From Solimonas sp041612095 (lineage in GTDB: Bacteria > Pseudomonadota > Gammaproteobacteria > Nevskiales > Nevskiaceae), in the NCBI GenBank assembly GCA_041612095.1, contig JBFJJW010000163.1, positions 1-7,337 on the forward strand: a stretch of 7,337 bases of DNA. Direction: 5' to 3'. The position numbers and the translations under genes were made by a program. Under the pieces are notes generated by a model. The model was not told where the DNA came from. It searched no databases and worked only from the letters and a program-made list of their open reading frames with translations. This document shows positions 1 to 5,100 of the stretch, one piece after another (position 1 is the first letter of the stretch; the number at the start of each line of letters is the position of its first letter).

Positions 1-205
1 CACGCGGGCGTCGAAAACGAAAAACCTGAGGTCGCCAGCGCCATCAGTGAAGGCGTACATCACGCACCGGAACACTCGCCACCGACGCCCTCTACGAGCT
101 CCTGCACGTGCGGGCGATTATAGCGGCAACCCAAGCCTGCCCAAGGCTACGGCCCGCGCTGCGCGCCCACGCCACTCAACCCCAGGAAGATGTCGTACCC
201 GATGC
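1..205. other. Left-edge region without an established gene
   Basis: No complete gene is visible. Two edge-crossing reading frames share one codon register. On the plus strand, frame 1 is open from base 1 to a TAG at 121-123 and would be a 40-residue C-terminal tail (contains HAGVENEKPEVASAIS) of a protein starting outside the window. On the minus strand, an ATG at 58-60 opens a frame to the edge (MYAFTDGAGDLRFFVFDARV), and a different-frame ATG at 42-44 does the same. None has a convincing Shine-Dalgarno sequence or a recognisable family signature. The consensus-like minus-strand -10 at 117-122 favours a leftward gene or small RNA over the plus-strand tail, but only weakly. Confidence 0.4.
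117..144 (-). promoter_or_regulatory. Candidate leftward sigma-70 promoter
   Basis: Read on the minus strand there is a perfect TATAAT (117-122), preceded at 16-base spacing by TTGGGC (139-144). The latter matches only three of six bases of the TTGACA consensus. It lies downstream of the antiporter stop and points off the left edge, so it would serve a gene or RNA mostly outside the window. The -10 is strong and the -35 weak; a chance match is possible. Confidence 0.4.
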
Positions 206-1297
206 TTAGCCGGCCGATGCACTGCCTGAGCGATGCCGCGCCCACCGCAGCAACAAGGTGACCGCCGTCAGCGGCAGCACAAACGCCAGCATGACCGTGC
301 TGAAAGGCTTCAGCGCAGGCTGTTGCGTGGCAGCGAGCACCAGGTAGGTCACATAGGCGGTGTAGTAGCCGAGGAACAGCACCCCCTCCCAACGGTCGAT
401 GCGATGCCCAGCAGCGAAGATCGGTAAGCAAGCGAAGGCGACCGCGATCATCACCGGGATATCAAGCTGCACCAGCGATGGCGCGGCCGCGAGCCCGCCT
501 GGCGTCACCAAGGACGCAATGCCGACGATCCCCAGCAGGTTGAAGATACTGCTGCCGATGACGTTGCCCACCGCGATGTCGCGCTCGCCACGCGCAGCGG
601 CCACCACTGAGGTCGCCAACTCGGGAAAACTGGTGCCGGCGGCCACGATGGTGAGGCCAATCACCACATCACTGACTTCGAGCGAGCGTGCGATTGAAAC
701 GGCGCCGTTGACCAGCCAGTGAGCGCCGAGCACGAGCAAGGCCAGCCCGGCGAGGATGAACGCCACCTGCAGAAGCATTTTCTTGAATGGTCCCGCAGAC
801 GCAACGCCGAACTGCCGCTCGTACTCGTTCCTGATTTCCGCCGACTCGCGCCGGCTCTGGCGGATCGTGAAGACGGTGTAGACCACCAAACCACTGGCCA
901 GCAGTAGACCGTCGAATCTGCCAATGCGACCGTCGGACGCCATCACCAGCAGCAGCAAGGAGAGCCCGATCACCAGCGGCACGTCGAAACGGACGAGCTG
1001 CTGCTGCACAACCAGCGGTGTAATCAGCGCGGCCACCCCGAGCACGGCCAGCACATTGAAGATATTGCTGCCGACCACGTTGCCCAGGGCAATATCGTCA
1101 CGCCCCGACAGGCCCGACTGAATGCTGACCGCGAGCTCCGGGGCGCTGGTGCCAAATGCCACCACGGTGAGCCCGATTACCAGCGGCGAAATCCCGAAGC
1201 GCAGCGCCAAGCCAGAAGCCCCACGCACCAGCACCTCCGCACCGCCAACCAGGACAACCAAGCCACCGACGATCCCCAGCCACGCCATCACATCCAT
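206..1297 (-). CDS. Calcium/sodium antiporter, CaCA superfamily (YrbG-like)
   Basis: A 363-residue inner-membrane protein expected to exchange Ca2+ for Na+ or H+. It shows the paired inverted alpha-repeats of the CaCA family. Alpha-1 has GLTVVAFGTSAPE at 42-54, then GNVVGSNIFN at 72-81. Alpha-2 has GLTIVAAGTSFPE at 214-226, then GNVIGSSIFN at 244-253. The ion-coordinating glutamates are E54 and E226. A charged loop (about 145-173) separates the two halves. The frame is open to 1360, but the ATG at 1297 is chosen because it is preceded by a GAGG-type ribosome site and immediately starts a hydrophobic helix at the usual family N-terminus; the extra upstream residues look non-protein. E. coli YrbG is about 325 residues; here a further hydrophobic segment (about 334-350) and a basic tail extend the C-terminus. 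It lies 212 bases downstream of tRNA-Cys in the same direction. Ca2+ selectivity is inferred from the family and not proven. Confidence 0.93.
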   Translation of the reverse strand: MDVMAWLGIVGGLVVLVGGAEVLVRGASGLALRFGISPLVIGLTVVAFGTSAPELAVSIQSGLSGRDDIALGNVVGSNIFNVLAVLGVAALITPLVVQQQLVRFDVPLVIGLSLLLLVMASDGRIGRFDGLLLASGLVVYTVFTIRQSRRESAEIRNEYERQFGVASAGPFKKMLLQVAFILAGLALLVLGAHWLVNGAVSIARSLEVSDVVIGLTIVAAGTSFPELATSVVAAARGERDIAVGNVIGSSIFNLLGIVGIASLVTPGGLAAAPSLVQLDIPVMIAVAFACLPIFAAGHRIDRWEGVLFLGYYTAYVTYLVLAATQQPALKPFSTVMLAFVLPLTAVTLLLRWARHRSGSASAG

Positions 1298-1509
1298 TGC
1301 CTTGCCCTCACCGTTTTGATTCCCCGTGCAGTAGCGCCAGGGGCAGCGACACAAACCCAACGAACAAACGTCGATATGTTACATCTGGACTGCTTGTGGG
1401 CCGCGTGCGCGCCACTCACCTTGAAGCAAGGGACGGGCCCGGGCGCGCCGTTAGCGTGAAGGACGGACGATTCTTGGGGAGCCAACAGGCATTGCGGGCC
1501 GAAGAGTGG
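1298..1509. other. Non-coding spacer between the antiporter and tRNA-Cys
   Basis: This stretch holds no credible gene. In particular it contains no tRNA-Leu, which follows cysT in E. coli. GC-rich palindromic stretches occur around 1430-1450 and a short CCTTG/CAAGG hairpin on the minus strand near 1420-1433, but none is followed by a T-run, so no terminator is called for tRNA-Cys. No strong -35/-10 pair for the antiporter was found either. The only nearby site with clear function is the ribosome binding site just upstream of the ATG at 1297. Confidence 0.5.
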
Positions 1510-1583
1510 TGGAGGCTAGGGTCGGAATTGAACCGGCGTACGCGGATTTGCAGTCCGCTGCATGACCACTCTGCCACCTAGCC
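1510..1583 (-). tRNA. cysT: tRNA-Cys (anticodon GCA)
   Basis: On the minus strand this folds into a 74-base cloverleaf with encoded CCA (1510-1512) and a T discriminator base. The acceptor stem GGCTAGG/CCTAGCC is a perfect seven pairs. The anticodon stem GCGGA/TCCGC encloses loop CTGCAAA, with the GCA anticodon at 1549-1551, which reads UGC and UGU codons. The D-stem is the short GCA/TGC form usual for tRNA-Cys. The T-arm is GCCGG-TTCAATT-CCGAC and contains one A-C mismatch at the second pair (bases 1522 and 1536), an oddity for an otherwise canonical tRNA. Its place after tRNA-Gly matches E. coli glyW-cysT. Confidence 0.97.
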
Positions 1584-1614
1584 TTGATAACCACTGCCCT
1601 GCAAAGCGCGCGTG

Positions 1615-1640
1615 ATTGTAGCGCGCCGCTGACATTAAAA
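1615..1640 (-). promoter_or_regulatory. Candidate promoter of tRNA-Cys
   Basis: A minus-strand TACAAT (1615-1620), identical to the -10 of the neighbouring tRNA-Gly promoter, lies 31 bases before the tRNA-Cys 5' end. It is followed by a G+C-rich stretch of the kind seen at stringently controlled stable-RNA promoters. The -35 is poor: at 16-base spacing the slot (1637-1642) is filled by the T-run of the preceding terminator (TTTTTT). The -10 is convincing, while promoter strength and exact start are inferred. Confidence 0.5.
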
Positions 1641-1666
1641 AACCCCGGCTGAGTGCAACCGGGGTT
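1637..1666 (-). terminator. Rho-independent terminator after tRNA-Gly
   Basis: On the minus strand, stem AACCCCGG (1659-1666) pairs perfectly with CCGGGGTT (1641-1648) across a 10-base loop, followed by four further T residues (1637-1640). It begins nine bases after the CCA end of tRNA-Gly (1676) and ends before tRNA-Cys, so it should end the tRNA-Gly transcript. The opposite strand has a much weaker T-run, so the terminator is assigned to the minus strand. Confidence 0.85.
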
Positions 1667-1675
1667 CTTTGAAAC

Positions 1676-1751
1676 TGGAGCGGGAAACGAGGCTCGAACT
1701 CGCGACCTCAACCTTGGCAAGGTTGCGCTCTACCAACTGAGCTATTCCCGC
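1676..1751 (-). tRNA. glyW: tRNA-Gly (anticodon GCC)
   Basis: The minus strand folds into a 76-base tRNA with encoded CCA (1676-1678) and a T discriminator base. The acceptor stem is GCGGGAA/TTCCCGC, the D-stem GCTC/GAGC, the anticodon stem CAACC/GGTTG with loop TTGCCAA (anticodon at 1716-1718), and the T-arm GCGAG-TTCGAGC-CTCGT, with only a G-T wobble at its base. It decodes GGC and GGU. It lies just downstream of pgsA, as glyW does in E. coli, but has its own strong promoter and a terminator directly after it, so it is probably a monocistronic tRNA gene. Confidence 0.98.
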
Positions 1752-1763
1752 TTGAGGACGCGT

Positions 1764-1791
1764 ATTGTAGTGGCAGCAGATTCCAAGTCAA
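1764..1791 (-). promoter_or_regulatory. Sigma-70 promoter of tRNA-Gly
   Basis: On the minus strand, TTGACT (1786-1791) and TACAAT (1764-1769) are separated by 16 bases and match the consensus at five of six positions each. The -10 ends 12 bases before the mature tRNA 5' end, and the intervening ACGCGTCCTC is G+C-rich, as expected of a discriminator under stringent (ppGpp) control. This lets the tRNA be made independently of the pgsA operon. Confidence 0.8.
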
Positions 1792-1825
1792 GGAAAAATT
1801 GGAAACAACGGGATCCCCGCAGCCG

Positions 1826-1849
1826 ATCTCGTCTTCTCACCGGCGAGAT
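1826..1849 (-). repeat. Inverted repeat just after pgsA
   Basis: A perfect six-base inverted repeat (ATCTCG 1826-1831, CGAGAT 1844-1849) with a 12-base loop begins 12 bases downstream of the pgsA stop. It is followed on the minus strand by a short CGGG-GAT-CCCG hairpin and, further on, by T-rich sequence (about 1794-1805). This may shape the 3' end of the operon mRNA or act as a weak terminator. It is too short for a firm terminator call. Confidence 0.3.
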
Positions 1850-1861
1850 GCAGACATTCCC

Positions 1862-2422
1862 CTAATCGGGATCGCGCATCATCGGCCATGCCGCGCGCAG
1901 ATAGATGACCATGCTCCAGATGGTGAGCGCCGCCGCCACCAGCAGCAAGGCATAGCCGAGTTCGTACCACGGCACGCCGAATGTCGGAATCTGCCAGATC
2001 ATCATGCCGATCGAGGTCATCTGGAAGCCGGTCTTCCACTTGCCTATCCAGCTCACCCGTACGCTGGTGCGCTGCCCCAGTTCCGCCATCCACTCGCGCA
2101 GCGCGGATATCGTGATCTCACGGCCGATGATGATGGCGACCAGAACGGCAAGCACGCTGCCGGGGTCGGCCCGCAACAGCATCACCAGGCACACGGCGAC
2201 CAGCAGCTTGTCTGCAACCGGATCGAGGAACGCGCCAAACTTGCTGGTCTGATTCCAGCGACGTGCGAGCCAGCCATCCAGCCAGTCGGTAATCGCCGCT
2301 GCCGCATACAACATCGTTGCGATCTGCCGCGCATACGGGATGTCGACATAGAACAGGGATAGCACGACCGGAATCGCGGCGACACGAAGCAACGTGAGAA
2401 ACAGCGGAAAGGTCAGGCGCAT
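1862..2422 (-). CDS. pgsA: CDP-diacylglycerol-glycerol-3-phosphate 3-phosphatidyltransferase
   Basis: A 186-residue inner-membrane enzyme that transfers phosphatidyl from CDP-diacylglycerol to sn-glycerol-3-phosphate, giving phosphatidylglycerophosphate and CMP, the committed step to phosphatidylglycerol and cardiolipin. The CDP-alcohol phosphatidyltransferase signature is complete: D46, D49-G50, A53-R54, G63, D67 and D71 in the spacing D-x2-DG-x2-AR-x8-G-x3-D-x3-D. Hydrophobic segments lie near 5-25, 33-45, 73-83, 89-100 and 153-175. Length is typical of E. coli PgsA (about 182). The frame is open upstream to 2545, but those 41 residues overlap uvrC; the ATG at 2422 gives the usual family N-terminus (MRLTFPLFLTLLR). 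It starts 19 bases after the uvrC stop with no clear Shine-Dalgarno sequence, so translation may be coupled to uvrC. The cognate phosphatase gene is not nearby. Confidence 0.96.
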   Translation of the reverse strand: MRLTFPLFLTLLRVAAIPVVLSLFYVDIPYARQIATMLYAAAAITDWLDGWLARRWNQTSKFGAFLDPVADKLLVAVCLVMLLRADPGSVLAVLVAIIIGREITISALREWMAELGQRTSVRVSWIGKWKTGFQMTSIGMMIWQIPTFGVPWYELGYALLLVAAALTIWSMVIYLRAAWPMMRDPD

Positions 2423-2441
2423 GGCGACAGTGTAATGCCGC

Positions 2442-4268
2442 TCAGTGGAAATGCGCGTAAATCCGCTCCGCCAGCGTGCGCGACACGCCCTCCACCTTCG
2501 CCAACTCGTCCACTCCCGCCCGCTTGATCTGCGGCAAGCCGCCAAACGCCTTCAGCAGCGCGCGACGCCGCGCGGGCCCCAGACCGTCAATCGACTCCAG
2601 ACCCGAACTCAAACGCGCCTTGTCGCGACGCCCACGATGTCCGGTGATCGCAAAGCGATGCGCTTCATCGCGGATGCGCTGGATCAAATGCAGGGCCGGA
2701 GAGTCGGGCGGCAACCGGATCGGCAGTTCCCGTTCCGGCACGATCAGCTCTTCCAGGCCCGGCCGCCGGGTAGGCCCCTTGGCGATGGCGACCAGACGCA
2801 GGTCGCCAAACTCCAGCTCTTCCAGGGCCTCCAGCGCCGCGTTGAGCTGGCCGATGCCGCCATCGATGAACAGGATATCCGGTGCCTGGACCTCGCCGCC
2901 CTTTACGCGCGCAAAGCGCCGCTTGACCGCCTGCTTGATCGCGGCATAGTCGTCGCCGGGCTCGATACCGTCGATGTTGAACTTCCGGTAGGCAATCTTG
3001 AGCGGCCCGTCCTCATTGAAGACCACGCAGGAGGCCACCGCGCGCTCGCCCATCGTGTGCGAGATGTCAAAGCACTCCAGCCTACGCGGCACCTGCTCCA
3101 GTTCCAGCGTTCGCTGCAACTCCAGGAAGCGCTCATCCATGCTCGCGGCCTCTACCAGGCGCGCCGACAGGGCCTGCGCTGCGGTGCTCTGCGCCATGTC
3201 CAGCAACCGCAGCTTGATGCCGCGCTGTGGTCGGCTCAGATGCACGCGTCGCTCGGCTCTTTGGCCGAGCGCCCGCTCGATCAGCTGGGTGTCTTCCAGG
3301 GCATGGCTGACCAGAATCTCGGGTGGAGCGGGTTGCTCCAGGTAGTGCTGACCCAGAAAGCTTTCAAGCAACTGCTCCGGCGCAGCATGTGCAGGGTGCC
3401 GGGGAAAGTGACTGCGATGCCCGAGATTGAGGCCATCGCGCACGCTCATGACCACCAGACAGCTGCTCGAGGCATGCGCTGCCACGGCGATGACGTCCAG
3501 GTCCTCCGCCCCACCGGTCATCGCGCGGTTCTCACGTACCCGCTTCAACGCGGCTATCTGATCCCGCAACCGGGCGGCACGTTCGAAGTCCAGAATCTCG
3601 GCGGCCGCTTCCATCTCGGTGGCCATCTCAGCGGCCAGCTCGTCGCTCTTGCCTTCCAGCAGGCGCGCGGCGTTGCGAAGGTCACGGCCATAGTCCTCGG
3701 CCGAAATCAGTCCCACGCAGGGTGCCGAACAGCGTTTGATCTGATGTTGCAGGCAGGGTCGGTCCCGGTGCGCAAAAAAGCTGTCCCGGCACGGCCTCAG
3801 CAGGAACAACTTCTGCAGCGTCAGCAGAGTCTCGCGCACGGCGGACGCAGACGGGAATGGGCCGAAGTAACGGTCCGCGCCGGACTTGGTTCCCCGGTAG
3901 TAGCTGATCCTGGGATAGCGGTGCGCGCTGAACCGAACGTAGGGATAGCTTTTGTCGTCGCGGTAGATGATGTTGTAGCGCGGATTCAGCTCCTTGATCA
4001 GGGTCGCTTCCAGCAGCAACGCCTCATCCTCGGTGTGCGTGAGCGTGACCTCCACCCGCCGAATCTGCGACACCATGCTTTCTATGCGCGCGTCACCGCT
4101 GGCGCGCAGAAAGTAGGTCGATACCCGCTTCTTCAGATTGCGTGCCTTGCCGACGTACAGCAGCTCGTCGCCGGCACCGTACATGCGATATACGCCTGGC
4201 TGAGTCGTCAGCTGGGATAGAAATGCCCTGGCGTCAAAGCCCGCTGCCGCATCGTCACTGCGGGTCAT
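2442..4268 (-). CDS. uvrC: Excinuclease ABC subunit C
   Basis: A 608-residue UvrC, full length for the family. With UvrA and UvrB it makes the dual incisions of nucleotide excision repair in the cytoplasm. Domains in order: GIY-YIG 3'-incision nuclease (GVY 25-27, YVG 38-40, R43, E87); four cysteines C160, C172, C180 and C184, with the spacing of the 4Fe-4S cluster ligands reported for E. coli UvrC; UVR domain contacting UvrB (about 209-244, FERAARLRDQI); RNase H-like 5'-incision nuclease with D401 (CFDISH), D469 (IDGG) and H537 (DEAHRF); and a C-terminal tandem helix-hairpin-helix (about 557-607). All key residues are present. The start is either this ATG or an in-frame GTG at 4272-4274, two codons upstream; ATG is preferred by codon, although a GAG element is better spaced for the GTG. 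It lies about 20 bases after uvrY and before pgsA, consistent with one operon. Confidence 0.98.
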   Translation of the reverse strand: MTRSDDAAAGFDARAFLSQLTTQPGVYRMYGAGDELLYVGKARNLKKRVSTYFLRASGDARIESMVSQIRRVEVTLTHTEDEALLLEATLIKELNPRYNIIYRDDKSYPYVRFSAHRYPRISYYRGTKSGADRYFGPFPSASAVRETLLTLQKLFLLRPCRDSFFAHRDRPCLQHQIKRCSAPCVGLISAEDYGRDLRNAARLLEGKSDELAAEMATEMEAAAEILDFERAARLRDQIAALKRVRENRAMTGGAEDLDVIAVAAHASSSCLVVMSVRDGLNLGHRSHFPRHPAHAAPEQLLESFLGQHYLEQPAPPEILVSHALEDTQLIERALGQRAERRVHLSRPQRGIKLRLLDMAQSTAAQALSARLVEAASMDERFLELQRTLELEQVPRRLECFDISHTMGERAVASCVVFNEDGPLKIAYRKFNIDGIEPGDDYAAIKQAVKRRFARVKGGEVQAPDILFIDGGIGQLNAALEALEELEFGDLRLVAIAKGPTRRPGLEELIVPERELPIRLPPDSPALHLIQRIRDEAHRFAITGHRGRRDKARLSSGLESIDGLGPARRRALLKAFGGLPQIKRAGVDELAKVEGVSRTLAERIYAHFH

Positions 4269-4291
4269 GGTCACGCGCGCCGCTCAGCCGC

Positions 4292-4954
4292 TCAGGGCTC
4301 GGCGCGCATCTCGGCGTTGTCTTCGAGCAGGCCGTAGCGCATTGCCATCCGGGTCAGTTCGACGTCGTTATTGACGCTCAGCTTCTCGAACAGTCGATAG
4401 CGATAGGTGCTCACGGTCTTGGGCGACAGATGCAGCCGATCGGAGATGTCCTGGGTCGAGTAACCCTTGGTCACCATCAGCATGACCTGGGTCTCGCGCT
4501 GCGAGAGCTGGTCAAAGGGCGAGCCACCGCTGGAGCCCTTGACGATGCTGGCCGCGAGATTGCCCGCGACATCCGCCGCCACATAGTGGCCGCCACTGTG
4601 TACGCGGCGGATCGCCGTGACCACTTCGTCCGCGGCCGAGTCCTTGCTGATGTAGCCGGCAGCGCCCGCCGCCAGCATCCGGCTCGGATAGGGTTCCTCC
4701 AGATGCATCGACACCACGATGATCTTGGTTCCCGGATAGCGCTGGATGGCGCGCCGCGTCGCCTCGAGGCCACCGATGCCGGGCATGTTGATATCCATCA
4801 GCACCACATCCGGCGTATGGGTGCGCATCATTTCCAGCGCTTCTTCGCCGCTGCTTGCCTCCGCCAGTACCTGCATATCGGCGACCTCCTGCAGCACGCG
4901 CTTGAGTCCAGCGCGCACGAGGCGATGGTCGTCTACAAGCATGATCTTGATCAT
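4292..4954 (-). CDS. uvrY: Response regulator UvrY/GacA, LuxR-type
   Basis: A 220-residue NarL/FixJ-family response regulator. The receiver domain (about 2-118) has the acidic pair D8-D9, phosphoacceptor D54 (VLMDINMPGIGG), S82 at the switch Ser/Thr position and K104. The LuxR-type helix-turn-helix (about 146-211) contains SPFDQLSQRETQVM and LSPKTVSTYRYRLFEKL, which closely resemble GacA/UvrY. In that family the partner kinase is BarA/GacS and the main targets are CsrB/RsmY-type small RNAs that titrate CsrA/RsmA; neither kinase nor small RNA is in this window, so this role is inferred. The ATG at 4954 has a good ribosome site, AGGAG at 4961-4965, six bases upstream. Position directly before uvrC is the conserved gammaproteobacterial arrangement and separates it from generic NarL-type regulators. 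Confidence 0.95.
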   Translation of the reverse strand: MIKIMLVDDHRLVRAGLKRVLQEVADMQVLAEASSGEEALEMMRTHTPDVVLMDINMPGIGGLEATRRAIQRYPGTKIIVVSMHLEEPYPSRMLAAGAAGYISKDSAADEVVTAIRRVHSGGHYVAADVAGNLAASIVKGSSGGSPFDQLSQRETQVMLMVTKGYSTQDISDRLHLSPKTVSTYRYRLFEKLSVNNDVELTRMAMRYGLLEDNAEMRAEP

Positions 4955-5100
4955 TTACAGCTCCTGAAGAATCCAATGCGGCGGCGAAAACGGTGACATC
5001 TGCACGCAACGCGGCAGCATGTCATCAAACGGTCCGATAAGCGTAACAGTGCCCGCTTACCTTCTCCATTGTTCTTTCCATCGTAAGCCAAGGAAACCAT
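4955..5100. promoter_or_regulatory. Divergent intergenic region between uvrY and the PhoX-family gene
   Basis: This 146-base region must hold the start signals of the leftward uvrY operon and the rightward phosphatase gene. It ends in clear ribosome sites on both sides: AGGAG at 4961-4965 for uvrY (minus strand) and AGGA at 5091-5094, six bases before the ATG at 5101. Inside it are an inverted pair TGACAT (4994-4999) and ATGTCA (5019-5024) and a weak Pho-box-like sequence (5019-5036). No -35/-10 pair close to consensus was seen in either direction, which may mean activator-dependent promoters. Confidence 0.6.
5019..5036 (+). promoter_or_regulatory. Weak Pho-box-like motif
   Basis: ATGTCAT-CAAA-CGGTCCG resembles the PhoB half-site pair CTGTCAT-N4-CTGTCAT at 10 of 14 specified positions: the first half is good (six of seven), the second poor (four of seven). 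It lies 64 bases before the start of a PhoX-family phosphatase gene, where a PhoB site would make sense. A sequence near -10-like quality (TAACAG, 5044-5049) follows. Context raises the prior, but the match by itself is weak. Confidence 0.25.

Noticed and set aside
1298..1360. N-terminal extension of the antiporter to 1360
   Set aside because: The 21 extra residues are Cys/Arg-rich and unlike a family N-terminus, while the ATG at 1297 has a GAGG-type ribosome site and begins directly with the first membrane helix.
1410..1450. GC-rich palindromes as a tRNA-Cys terminator
   Set aside because: The short hairpins have no following T-run on the minus strand, so a rho-independent terminator cannot be supported.
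2423..2545. N-terminal extension of pgsA to 2545
   Set aside because: It would overlap uvrC by about 100 bases with an Arg/Trp-rich sequence that is not part of PgsA; the ATG at 2422 matches the family start.
2445..4220. 591-codon open frame on the plus strand opposite uvrC
   Set aside because: It lies in the same codon register as uvrC on the opposite strand, a known artefact of GC-rich coding sequence. The translation is rich in Arg, Gln and His, has no family motif, and uvrC is intact with all catalytic residues.
4142..4996. 284-codon open frame on the plus strand across uvrY and the uvrC start
   Set aside because: It is a compositional shadow of two well-supported genes; the translation has no family signature.
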